Made by a program: the position numbers and the translations under genes
The notes under the pieces: model-generated
The model's database searches: none
Told to the model about the DNA's origin: nothing
The model's input: only the letters and a program-made list of their open reading frames with translations
Assembly: GCF_009758205.1 (NCBI RefSeq)
Contig: NZ_WRXN01000015.1
Location: 96,118-160,117, forward strand
Length of the DNA stretch: 64,000 nucleotides
Origin: Chitinophaga tropicalis
Lineage (GTDB): Bacteria; Bacteroidota; Bacteroidia; Chitinophagales; Chitinophagaceae
Direction of reading: 5' to 3'
Shown here: in pieces, positions 28,003 to 36,048 of the stretch
Layout: each line of letters begins with the position of its first letter
How positions within the stretch are numbered: the stretch's first letter is position 1

Positions 28003-29301
28003 TTATTCTGCAAAGGCTACTTCGCCGGATATAGCATCCTGCTCGTCAGCCGGTTTTTTATTGAATCTTGTGATCAGTACTATACACGATACCGCGATAA
28101 CGATACAGCCTATGTAGCTGAATGCCTGCACGTAGGTAATAGATTCTGATTTGAAGAGGAAGCCGAACATCATACCGCCAAGGTTACCGCCTGCACCAAC
28201 TATACCACTTACCAGTCCTACATTCTTTTCATTTACGAAAGGAACAATGCCGTAAGTGGCGCCATTGGCCATTTTCAGGAATAAAGCGAAGGAGAGCATG
28301 CTTACAATAGCCAGTGCAAGAGAACCAGCCTGCGCAAAGAGCAATAATCCTATGCCTTCCAGCAGCAATACGATAGCCAGTAAGATACCTTTACCTTTCA
28401 TACCGAATTTTCCGCCAACCTTATCTGATACGATACCGCCCATGGCCCTGGCAAAGATGTTCATGAAGCCGAAAACACCTGCCCAGAAACCTGCGTTGCT
28501 CTGGGATAGATGGAAAGTATCAACGAAGTGAAGGGCAGCTACGTTGTCGAAAGTGATCTCCATACCGAAGCACATACCATAAGCCAGGGTAAGCGCCCAG
28601 ATGCGCCAGTCAGCCAGGACAGACCAGTCTGTTTTGCTCTTGCTGCTGCTGCGTTCAATCTCATCATAGTTACCTGCAGGAGTATCTTTTGTAAAACGGT
28701 AATACAGCCATGCTACTATAAGCATCATAACACCAGGCAGTATCATGGCATAGCGCCATGCTTCATGTTTGGTGAAGCCTGCGCCTACAATGGCAGCAAA
28801 GATGAGCGGCATTACCATGTTGGTAACACCTCCACCCAGGTTGCCCCATCCGCCGGTAACGGCATTTGCCGTGCCTTTGATATTGGGAGCAAACATCATG
28901 GAAGTATGGAACTGTGTAATTACGAAAGAAGCGCCTATAACGCTGATAGCAAGGCGGAACAACAGGAACGTTGTATAGTTGCTTGCCAGCCCTACAAGGA
29001 AAACGGGCAGGGAGCCTGCTATCAGTAATCTTATGGCTGTTTTACGGGGCCCCCATGTATCGCAGAGACGGCCTATAATAAGACGTGCGATGATGGTACC
29101 GGAAACGGATGCAATAATAATGTTACCGATCTGGGGCTTTGTCAGTCCCAGGTCCTCACGGATAGTTGGCATCAGCGGAGCAAGGCCGAACCAGCCGAAG
29201 AAACAAACAAAGAACATCAGCCAGGTGGTGTGAAACGTACGCATCTGCACCGTGTTGATGGTGAAGAGGGGAAGTTTAGTGAGCGGTTGTGTTGAATTCA
29301 T
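28003..29301 (-). CDS. narK: NarK-type nitrate/nitrite MFS transporter
   Basis: 432-residue major facilitator protein with about 12 helices. The two nitrate-signature stretches are present: GGWGNLGGGVTNM in the first half and GAGGNLGGMMFG in the second. The MFS loop motif GRLCDTWGPRKT is also present. It brings nitrate in for the fused reductase whose gene starts 5 bp downstream. NarK1 (H+ symport) or NarK2 (nitrate/nitrite exchange) type cannot be settled by eye; the assimilatory context favours uptake. Confidence 0.93.
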   Translation of the reverse strand: MNSTQPLTKLPLFTINTVQMRTFHTTWLMFFVCFFGWFGLAPLMPTIREDLGLTKPQIGNIIIASVSGTIIARLIIGRLCDTWGPRKTAIRLLIAGSLPVFLVGLASNYTTFLLFRLAISVIGASFVITQFHTSMMFAPNIKGTANAVTGGWGNLGGGVTNMVMPLIFAAIVGAGFTKHEAWRYAMILPGVMMLIVAWLYYRFTKDTPAGNYDEIERSSSKSKTDWSVLADWRIWALTLAYGMCFGMEITFDNVAALHFVDTFHLSQSNAGFWAGVFGFMNIFARAMGGIVSDKVGGKFGMKGKGILLAIVLLLEGIGLLLFAQAGSLALAIVSMLSFALFLKMANGATYGIVPFVNEKNVGLVSGIVGAGGNLGGMMFGFLFKSESITYVQAFSYIGCIVIAVSCIVLITRFNKKPADEQDAISGEVAFAE

Positions 29302-29332
29302 AAATTTCTTTTTGATTTTGGATTGATAATTT

Positions 29333-30703
29333 TTACTTCAACAGCATTTCCGGTCTTATGCTGATCATGAGATATGCCCAGTTACTATTACTCTGAGCGT
29401 TGGCTATGTTCTTAACGGCAGCGGACGTAAGAGATGAAGTATTCCAGAAGTGGCTGTAGCCGGCTTCGAAGGAAATGACTTTGGTAAGGGAATAGGAGGC
29501 TACCAGGTCAGCTTCTGTACCAAACCGTTTGCTTAGTGAGCCAGCTGGTGTGGTGCTGTTGTCAGGCACTGTAGAGGCGCTGAAGAATTCATGTACATCT
29601 GCTGTAAGCTGGAATTTCTGGTTGGGTTTATATTTTGTTTTCAGGTAGTAGTCCTGCAGGCCGCGATTGCCGAAACCACTGGCTACATAGAAGTAGTCCA
29701 TATATCCCCAGAATTTATGAGGTGTGCCGTAGAGCGGATCAAAGGCGTGGCTTTTTGTGCTGTTCACAGAGTTGCCGGAAGTAAAGTCCGCTCCAAGTCC
29801 TGCGCTGAATTGCTGAGTAAGTGCGTATTGAAAAGAGGCAGATAATAGACCCGCGCTCAGTTTCTGTGCGCTTGCATTCTTACCGAACTGGTAATAACCG
29901 GAGGCTGTTACAGAGAGCCTGTTAAACTGTTCTGTGAAATAAAGCCCTGTGGTCATGCGGGTGTTAACTCCCTGATCCCATATCTTAACACTGGCGCTGT
30001 CCAGGTGAAAGCGGGAGAACTGATCGCTGAGGAAGAGGAAAGAGATACTGCCTTTGTTGCCGTTTAATTTCTTTCCGGCATAAAGGTACTCCAGGCTTTT
30101 GTACATGCTGCCGCCGTTGGTGGTGCTGGTATAGTTGCCGGGAGGAGTAGGATTGTAGGTTGTACCGGCGGCGTTTTCTTTATTCTGGTTAAAGGCGGCC
30201 CCCAGATGCAGCATATACGGGCCACTTTCATACTTCAGTACGGCCGCATCGTGCCGGCGGCCTTGCTGAAGCCAGTCAAGGTTACCCAGCAGGCGGCTGT
30301 CATCATACAGTAATTCCTGTCTGCCTATTTTAAGTGAAAGGTTTTTGTTCTTTACAGTAGTGTCAAGCAGCATGATCTCTGCCCATGCTTCATGAACCAA
30401 TAATCCATTGTTGTCTTGTGTAGTGGTGCGGTTGATCGTAGATACGTCCTGTCCCCATACACGAACGTCCTGTACAGTGAAGCCCAGTTTAAAGCGGTAT
30501 CCGCTGAAGCCAGCGAAGAGGCGGGTACGCTGGGATGTAAAGAGCGCGGGAGAAGATCCCTTTGGCAACGGGGCAGATTGCCCGTCGCGCAGTTCTGTGC
30601 GTGTTCTTAATTGTGCCCCAATGGTCAGCTGTGCGTGTGCTGATCCGATAAAAATGCAGCAGAAGAGGATAGCGCACGCTGTTCCGGAAAGTAATTGTTT
30701 CAT
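29333..30703 (-). CDS. Alginate_exp-family outer-membrane beta-barrel (putative nitrate porin)
   Basis: 456 residues with a signal peptide ending near GSAHA and an AlgE/alginate-export-like barrel: alternating amphipathic strands such as LSLKIGRQELLYDDSRLLGN and the LDWLQQGRRHDA motif typical of this family. No alginate genes lie nearby; it is embedded in the nitrate operon between nirD and narK. The likely job is diffusion of nitrate or nitrite across the outer membrane. That role is an inference from gene position. Confidence 0.8.
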   Translation of the reverse strand: MKQLLSGTACAILFCCIFIGSAHAQLTIGAQLRTRTELRDGQSAPLPKGSSPALFTSQRTRLFAGFSGYRFKLGFTVQDVRVWGQDVSTINRTTTQDNNGLLVHEAWAEIMLLDTTVKNKNLSLKIGRQELLYDDSRLLGNLDWLQQGRRHDAAVLKYESGPYMLHLGAAFNQNKENAAGTTYNPTPPGNYTSTTNGGSMYKSLEYLYAGKKLNGNKGSISFLFLSDQFSRFHLDSASVKIWDQGVNTRMTTGLYFTEQFNRLSVTASGYYQFGKNASAQKLSAGLLSASFQYALTQQFSAGLGADFTSGNSVNSTKSHAFDPLYGTPHKFWGYMDYFYVASGFGNRGLQDYYLKTKYKPNQKFQLTADVHEFFSASTVPDNSTTPAGSLSKRFGTEADLVASYSLTKVISFEAGYSHFWNTSSLTSAAVKNIANAQSNSNWAYLMISIRPEMLLK

Positions 30704-30802
30704 GAATCCAGGTTGTTGTGAAGAAAGTGAATACGAAATGCCCGCTATTCCCTGAAGTTGTTCACTGTTGTAGGTATCTTTCCCGTTAAGATACGTGTGA
30801 GC

Positions 30803-31177
30803 TCAGCATTCCGAAGCACCGTCAACACCGATGTAGACCCGATCGTTCTCTATCCTGACAGGATAGGTGGTGATGGCACATTCTGCCGGGTCGGAGATAC
30901 ATCTTCCGTCTTTCAGTGAAAAGGTTTTTTTGTGGAAGGGACAAGCTATTTTAGGTTCTCCTTCCTGTGTGCCGGTCATGCCTCTGCTGAGGGCCATCTG
31001 ACGGCGGTGAGGACATTCGTTCTGGGAGGCGTACCATTCGTTCCTCCTGGCAAAGCGGAAAAGCGCGATCTGCTCTTCTCCGTATTTGACACATACTCCT
31101 CCGTTGGCCGGTACGTCCTGGACATTGCAGGCATAGAACCAGGTGATGGCATTTTCTGTAGCGATGGTAGTGGACAT
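30803..31177 (-). CDS. nirD: Nitrite reductase small subunit, Rieske type
   Basis: 124-residue partner of NirB. It keeps a full Rieske ligand set: C-P-H in NECPHRRQM and C-x2-H in ACPFHKKTF, so a 2Fe-2S cluster should bind, unlike the ligand-free NirD of enteric bacteria. It begins 26 bp behind nirB on the same strand. A 99-bp gap separates it from the porin gene. Together with NirB it reduces nitrite to ammonium using NADH. Confidence 0.92.
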   Translation of the reverse strand: MSTTIATENAITWFYACNVQDVPANGGVCVKYGEEQIALFRFARRNEWYASQNECPHRRQMALSRGMTGTQEGEPKIACPFHKKTFSLKDGRCISDPAECAITTYPVRIENDRVYIGVDGASEC

Positions 31178-31203
31178 AAGGATATGTTTTTAACGATGAT
31201 TTA

Positions 31204-33705
31204 TTATTTCCAGTCGGTTGCTTTCTTCTGTTCGCGCATTGTTTCAAACTGTATGGAAGGATCTTTGTGACCTGGTGCGTTTACGAAGTGATTGAAACGT
31301 TTACGCAGTTCAGGGCTTTCCACTACTTCTTTCCATTCGCATTTATATTTATCGACAAGTGCCTGCATTTCTTTTTCCAGATCTTCTACTATACCCAGGC
31401 TGTCATTTACTACCACATTACGTAGGTAGGTAATGCCGCCGTCCAGTTTGTTGAGCCAGGTGGCTGTACGGGTCAGCGGGTCAGCAGTTTTGATATAGAA
31501 CATGAGGAAGCGGTCAATGTAGCGGATACAGGTTTCGCTGTCCAGGTCTGACGCCAGCAGTATGGCATGCTGTGGTTTGGAGCCGCCGTTGCCGCATACA
31601 TAAAGATTCCAGCCTTTTTCTGTAGCGATGATGCCGAAGTCTTTAGACTGTGCTTCTGCACATTCACGGATACAACCGGATACGGCAGATTTGAGTTTGT
31701 GCGGAGCGCGGAGACCACGATACCTTTCTTCTATCTGTATAGCAAAGCTGACACTGTCATGCAGGCCAAAGCGGCACCAGGTAGAGCCTACGCAGCTTTT
31801 CACGGTGCGGAGGGCTTTACCGTATGCGTGACCGCTTTCAAAGCCTGCAGCGATCAGTTCCTCCCAGATATCCGGGAGATCGCTCAGGTGTGCACCGAAC
31901 AGGTCTATACGCTGACCGCCGGTTATTTTGGTGTAGAGATTATATTTCATTGCTACCTGTGCAATGACAAGCAGTCTGGCCGGAGTGATCTCTCCGCCGG
32001 GGATACGGGGAACTACAGAGTAGGTACCGCCTTTCTGGATATTGGCCAGAAAGCGGTCATTGGAATCCTGTACAGTGTCGTTCCCTTTATCGAGGATAAG
32101 ATCGTTCCAGAGGCTGGCCAGGATAGAAGCTACTACAGGTTTGCATACCTCGCAGCCGTCGCCGTGGCCGTAATGGTCCAGTGCTTCATCAAAAGAATAG
32201 ATCTGTTTGAGATGGATCAGGTCCAGCAGTTCCTGCCTGGAGTAAGCGAAGTGCTCACAGATCACATTGCGGATATATTTACCCTGCGCCTTCATGGTGC
32301 CGGTGATCAGGTCTTTCACCATAGGTACACAGCCACCGCAGCAGGTGCCGGCTTTGGTGCATTTCTTTACTGCGTCCAGGGTCTCATTACCTGCTTCTAC
32401 GGCAGCGCAGATAGCGCCCTTGCTTATACTTTCGCAGCTACAGATAACAGCTTCGTCGGGCAGGCCCAGTACTCCGGGACCAGCATCAGCGCTGCTACCG
32501 CCACGGGCGCCGAGAAGCACGTCTTCCGGGTTGGGAGGAAGTACCACTTTGTTCCTGGCTGTTTGCAGGAGCATATTATAGGCGTCTGCATCACCGATCA
32601 GGATACCGCCCAGCAGATGCTTACCATCCGGTGTGATGCTGATACGTTTGTAGACACCTTTCATGGTATCTTCAAATACTACGCTGCGGCTGTGCTCTGC
32701 AGATACGAACGGATCGCCGAAGCTGGCCACATCAACACCTATCAGCTTCAGTTTGGTGCTCATATCAAAGCCGGTAAAGGATTTTTGAGTGCCGGTTATA
32801 TGGGATGCCACTACTTCCGCCATTTCATAGCCAGGAGCTACCAGGCCGTATATCATTCCATTATATAAGGCGCATTCGCCGATAGCATATATAAAGGGAT
32901 CAGTGGTTTGCAGTTGTTCGTTGACAACGATGCCGCCCCGGTGACCAGTTTCCAGTCCGCAGAGCTTAGCCAGCTCATCCCTTGGTTTGATACCGGCGGA
33001 AATAACCAGCATATCTGCATCCAGGTGGCTGTCGTCTGCAAATTGTAACCCGGTGATGGTATCTTCCCCGAGAATGGCAGATGTATTTTTATTTGTATGT
33101 ATCTGAAGACCCAGCTGGCTAAGTTTATTCTCCAGTACGCGGGAGCCGCTGTCATCTATTTGCCGGGGCATGAGCCTGGGGGCAAATTCTATTACATGGG
33201 TGTTTGCAATACCCAGGTCCAGGAGTGCTTTGGCTGCTTCCAGGCCCAGGAGGCCACCGCCTATCACCACGCCTTTTTTAGCGCGGGGGGCGTAATCACG
33301 CATCAGTTCCAGGTCTTCTATGGTACGGTATATAAAGACGCCTTTTTTGTCTACGCCGGGGATGGGTGGTACAAATGCGGCAGAGCCCGTAGCCATTACG
33401 AGATAATCGTAGGATTCGGTAATACCTTTATATGAATGTACTGTTTTGGCTGTCCGGTCTATCTGTTGAACCGGATCGCCCAGGTGGAGGCGGATGTTAT
33501 TTTCCACATACCAGCTTGCAGGGGCCATCAGCAGATCTTCTGCGGTTTTGCCAGCAAAAAACTCACTCAGGTGAACGCGGTCATATGCGGGCCGTGGCTC
33601 CTCTCCAAAAACAACAATTTCAGCTTTGTTTGTGGTTAGCCGGGAGATGATCTTCTCACAAAACTTGTAGCTAACCATGCCATTACCTATTATAACAATT
33701 TTCAT
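31204..33705 (-). CDS. nirB: NADH-dependent nitrite reductase large subunit
   Basis: 833 residues, standard length. Domain order: FAD/NAD reductase (IVIIGNGMVSYKFCEKI at the N-terminus and VVIGGGLLGLEAAKALLDL), BFD-like 2Fe-2S domain near 421-456 (CSCESISKGAIC, CCGGC), nitrite/sulfite half domain, and siroheme/4Fe-4S domain. The cluster ligands are visible as Cys-x5-Cys in CVGSTWCRF near 636 and Cys-x3-Cys in GCIRECAEA near 675. First gene of the - strand nitrate operon; its promoter lies in the 219-bp divergent region shared with cobA, which supplies the siroheme precursor. Confidence 0.96.
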   Translation of the reverse strand: MKIVIIGNGMVSYKFCEKIISRLTTNKAEIVVFGEEPRPAYDRVHLSEFFAGKTAEDLLMAPASWYVENNIRLHLGDPVQQIDRTAKTVHSYKGITESYDYLVMATGSAAFVPPIPGVDKKGVFIYRTIEDLELMRDYAPRAKKGVVIGGGLLGLEAAKALLDLGIANTHVIEFAPRLMPRQIDDSGSRVLENKLSQLGLQIHTNKNTSAILGEDTITGLQFADDSHLDADMLVISAGIKPRDELAKLCGLETGHRGGIVVNEQLQTTDPFIYAIGECALYNGMIYGLVAPGYEMAEVVASHITGTQKSFTGFDMSTKLKLIGVDVASFGDPFVSAEHSRSVVFEDTMKGVYKRISITPDGKHLLGGILIGDADAYNMLLQTARNKVVLPPNPEDVLLGARGGSSADAGPGVLGLPDEAVICSCESISKGAICAAVEAGNETLDAVKKCTKAGTCCGGCVPMVKDLITGTMKAQGKYIRNVICEHFAYSRQELLDLIHLKQIYSFDEALDHYGHGDGCEVCKPVVASILASLWNDLILDKGNDTVQDSNDRFLANIQKGGTYSVVPRIPGGEITPARLLVIAQVAMKYNLYTKITGGQRIDLFGAHLSDLPDIWEELIAAGFESGHAYGKALRTVKSCVGSTWCRFGLHDSVSFAIQIEERYRGLRAPHKLKSAVSGCIRECAEAQSKDFGIIATEKGWNLYVCGNGGSKPQHAILLASDLDSETCIRYIDRFLMFYIKTADPLTRTATWLNKLDGGITYLRNVVVNDSLGIVEDLEKEMQALVDKYKCEWKEVVESPELRKRFNHFVNAPGHKDPSIQFETMREQKKATDWK

Positions 33706-33833
33706 CTGGCAGAATTTGAGTTGATACTTGGTTGAAAAACAGTCTGACGTATTAAAATATAATCTATATGATATATACTTCCTTTAATATTTACTTTTTA
33801 AGGCAATATGAGCATTTATTTCCCATATTTTTA

Positions 33834-33845
33834 TGATCTACATCA
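33834..33845. promoter_or_regulatory. FNR/Crp-type operator, site 1
   Basis: TGAT-CTAC-ATCA, extended to the perfect palindrome ATGAT-N4-ATCAT (33833-33846). This matches the TTGAT-N4-ATCAA recognition pattern of FNR-like regulators. It lies 129 bp upstream of nirB and about 80 bp upstream of cobA, and a Crp/Fnr gene is in the adjoining + operon. Confidence 0.65.
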
Positions 33846-33886
33846 TGAAATTATAAAATAGTGTGCTAATTTTATAATGTTTATAC

Positions 33887-33898
33887 TGATTTATATCA
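33887..33898. promoter_or_regulatory. FNR/Crp-type operator, site 2
   Basis: A second TGAT-TTAT-ATCA palindrome, 53 bp (about five helical turns) from site 1 and 26 bp before the cobA ATG. Its closeness to the cobA start would suit repression or autoregulation of the cobA-crp unit. Surrounding DNA is very AT-rich, so a chance match is more likely here than for site 1. Confidence 0.45.
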
Positions 33899-33924
33899 TA
33901 TAATTTTATTTATAATACTTATTT

Positions 33925-34683
33925 ATGGCTTTTTTATCTTTGGTGGGAGCAGGCCCTGGTGATCCTGAACTGATCACTTTAAAAGCGATTAATGTTATCC
34001 GTGAGGCTGACGTTATATTATATGATGCCCTGGTGAATGAGTCATTGCTGGCCTATGCCAAACCGGGGGCTGTGATCCGGTTTGTGGGTAAACGTTATGG
34101 TTGTCATTCCCTGTCACAGCAGGAGATCAATCTGCTAATAGCAGAGTATGCTATTTCGCATGGTCATGTGGTGCGATTAAAAGGAGGGGACCCATTTGTA
34201 TTTGGCCGGGCTACAGAGGAGATTATGGCTGCCAGGGAGGCAGGCATCCCTGTACAGGTAATACCCGGTATCTCCAGCTCGCTTGCAGCGCCTGCCGGAC
34301 AGATGATACCACTGACATCCAGGGGGACCACGGAGAGCTTCTGGGTAACCACGGGTACTACCCTTACGGGGGAAGTATCAGCGGATATTGACCTGGCGGC
34401 CCGCTCTACTGCCACAATAGTAATATTGATGGCCATGAGCCGCCTGGAAGCAATTATGGATATATTTGCGGGGCATGGCAAAAGTGAAACGCCTGTAGCT
34501 ATTATCCAGGATGCTACGACGGAAAAGGAGAAAGTAGTAACAGGCACGGTAAGGGATATAGTATTTAAAGCGCAATATGCCGGTATGTCTAACCCGGCGG
34601 TAATTGTAGTGGGAGAAGTAGTGAGATTGAGGGAGATGACAGGTACGGTGCGGCAATTAATTAACCGGAATGAAGAAAGGTAA
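33925..34683 (+). CDS. cobA: Uroporphyrinogen-III C-methyltransferase
   Basis: SAM-dependent methylation of uroporphyrinogen III to precorrin-2, first step of siroheme synthesis. 252 residues with the SUMT signatures LVGAGPGDPELITLKA, a GKRYG and HGHVVRLKGGDPFVFGR, and VIPGISSSLAAPA. It is the stand-alone form without the CysG dehydrogenase/ferrochelatase domain, so that activity must be encoded elsewhere. Divergent from nirB, whose product needs siroheme. Its end overlaps the Crp/Fnr gene by 14 bp. Confidence 0.95.
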   Translation: MAFLSLVGAGPGDPELITLKAINVIREADVILYDALVNESLLAYAKPGAVIRFVGKRYGCHSLSQQEINLLIAEYAISHGHVVRLKGGDPFVFGRATEEIMAAREAGIPVQVIPGISSSLAAPAGQMIPLTSRGTTESFWVTTGTTLTGEVSADIDLAARSTATIVILMAMSRLEAIMDIFAGHGKSETPVAIIQDATTEKEKVVTGTVRDIVFKAQYAGMSNPAVIVVGEVVRLREMTGTVRQLINRNEER

Positions 34684-35362
34684 GTTAGGATGCGATCTGC
34701 ATACCTGTATGCTGTGCAATTTATGTTTGCCGGCATGGAAACCTGCGATAGCAGCAAACAAACAGAATTTCTCTTTAAAGAAAGGACAACTCCTTTTCCA
34801 GGAAGGAGACCCGGTACAGGGTATTTATTTTATCAATTCGGGTAAAGTAAAGGTACATAAGCACTGGGGCGATGAAAAAGAGCTGATCGTGCGCTTTGCC
34901 AGAGAGGGGGATATAGTAGGGCACAGAGGGGTAGGCAGTGAAATGGTATACCCGGTATCTGCCACAGCGCTGGAAGCTGTAGAACTATGTTATATAGACC
35001 TGGATTTTTTCCGGGCCACCTTAAAAGTGAACAACGACTTTCTGCATGCCTTAATGATGTTCTATGCCAGCGAGCTGCAGGAATCTGAGAAGAATATGCG
35101 CAACCTGGTGCATATGCCGGTGAAGGGACGTATAGCTAATGCTTTACTGACATTGCAGAAAAAATTCGGGATACATGAAGATGGTTCTATCAACATGACT
35201 TTAAGCAGGCAGGACCTGGCTTCCTATACTGGTACTACTTATGAGACTGCTTTCAGGGTAATGAGTGAATTGACACAGGATAAGATCATCACTATTAACG
35301 GAAAGAATATTGCTGTTACAGATGTAGAAAAATTACAGCAGCTGGTACAGGAAGTAGGGTAG
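34670..35362 (+). CDS. Crp/Fnr-family regulator with N-terminal cysteine cluster
   Basis: 230 residues. The N-terminus contains Cys8, Cys13, Cys16 and Cys19 (GCDLHTCMLCNLCLPAW), a spacing able to hold an Fe-S cluster as in FNR-type oxygen or redox sensors. A cyclic-nucleotide-binding-like beta roll follows (LLFQEGDPVQGIYFINSGKV), then a long dimerisation helix and a C-terminal winged helix (LSRQDLASYTGTTYETAFRV). Overlaps cobA by 14 bp, so the two are co-translated. It probably controls the divergent nitrate operon through the TGAT-N4-ATCA sites; the signal is unknown. Confidence 0.88.
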   Translation: MKKGKLGCDLHTCMLCNLCLPAWKPAIAANKQNFSLKKGQLLFQEGDPVQGIYFINSGKVKVHKHWGDEKELIVRFAREGDIVGHRGVGSEMVYPVSATALEAVELCYIDLDFFRATLKVNNDFLHALMMFYASELQESEKNMRNLVHMPVKGRIANALLTLQKKFGIHEDGSINMTLSRQDLASYTGTTYETAFRVMSELTQDKIITINGKNIAVTDVEKLQQLVQEVG

Positions 35363-35379
35363 ATAATTTTTATTGTTTA

Positions 35380-35412
35380 CAGGAATCGCGTTCGCGGAGA
35401 ACGCGACTCCTG
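35380..35412. terminator. Hairpin between convergent crp and response-regulator genes
   Basis: 14-bp inverted repeat with one mismatch: CAGGAATCGCGTTC (35380-35393), loop GCGGA, GAACGCGACTCCTG (35399-35412). It occupies the short gap between the two stop codons and can serve both directions. No strong T-run follows on the + strand. Confidence 0.65.
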
Positions 35413-35418
35413 CAGAAC

Positions 35419-36042
35419 TTAAAGTAATTTATATTCAGTAGCCAGCTTCACTACCGTAGTAGTATTATTGACCCCAAACTTCTCCATAAGATTTTTCCGA
35501 TGGCTTTCAACTGTATGCGTACTGATAAAAAGCTGATCTGCTATCTGCATAGTAGTTAATCCTTTCCCTATCAGCTGAAGGATCTCTTTTTCCCTCCTGG
35601 TAATACGGGGAATAGCTTTTAACAACTCTGCATCAGCATTTTTAAGTGCTTCCTTGGTGTTACTGCAAAGGTATTCCTCTCCATCCATGATGGCATAAAT
35701 AGCCCGGATAATCTCTGTTCCCAACGCATTCTTCAGCACATAGCCGCTTGCACCGTTCTGCAACATACTATGAATAACAGGTTGTTCATCATGTATACTG
35801 AGCCCTATGATCCTGATATCTTCATATTTCTTTTTAATCTCCATACATAACGTCACTCCACTGATATCCGGCAGGTTCACATCCATGAGTATTACATCGG
35901 GTTGTTCTTTTTCCAACGCCTGGAGTACACTTTTTCCATTCCCATAATCTCCTTTCATTTCAATACCTGCATCGTTCAGCAGTATATTTTTCAATCCTTC
36001 CACCATAATAGGGTGGTCTTCAACAACTATTACCTTGATCAT
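35419..36042 (-). CDS. NarL/FixJ-type response regulator
   Basis: 207 residues. Receiver domain with the acidic pair in VVEDHPIM, phosphoacceptor Asp54 in LMDVNLPD and a conserved Lys near 104. C-terminal LuxR-type helix-turn-helix with ITRREKEILQLIGKGLTTM and STHTVESHRKNLMEKF. Encoded 6 bp downstream of a histidine kinase gene, clearly its partner. Proximity to the nitrate genes suggests, but does not prove, nitrate control. Confidence 0.93.
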   Translation of the reverse strand: MIKVIVVEDHPIMVEGLKNILLNDAGIEMKGDYGNGKSVLQALEKEQPDVILMDVNLPDISGVTLCMEIKKKYEDIRIIGLSIHDEQPVIHSMLQNGASGYVLKNALGTEIIRAIYAIMDGEEYLCSNTKEALKNADAELLKAIPRITRREKEILQLIGKGLTTMQIADQLFISTHTVESHRKNLMEKFGVNNTTTVVKLATEYKLL

Positions 36043-36048
36043 ATCTTA

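Noticed and set aside
29333..30703. An alginate export function
   Set aside because: No alginate biosynthesis genes are in the window; the gene is inside the nitrate operon.
31567..32868. A 433-codon + strand open frame
   Set aside because: It lies wholly antisense to nirB, whose domains and cofactor motifs are unmistakable; the translated frame is rich in Ala/Tyr/Phe/Cys with no recognisable domain.
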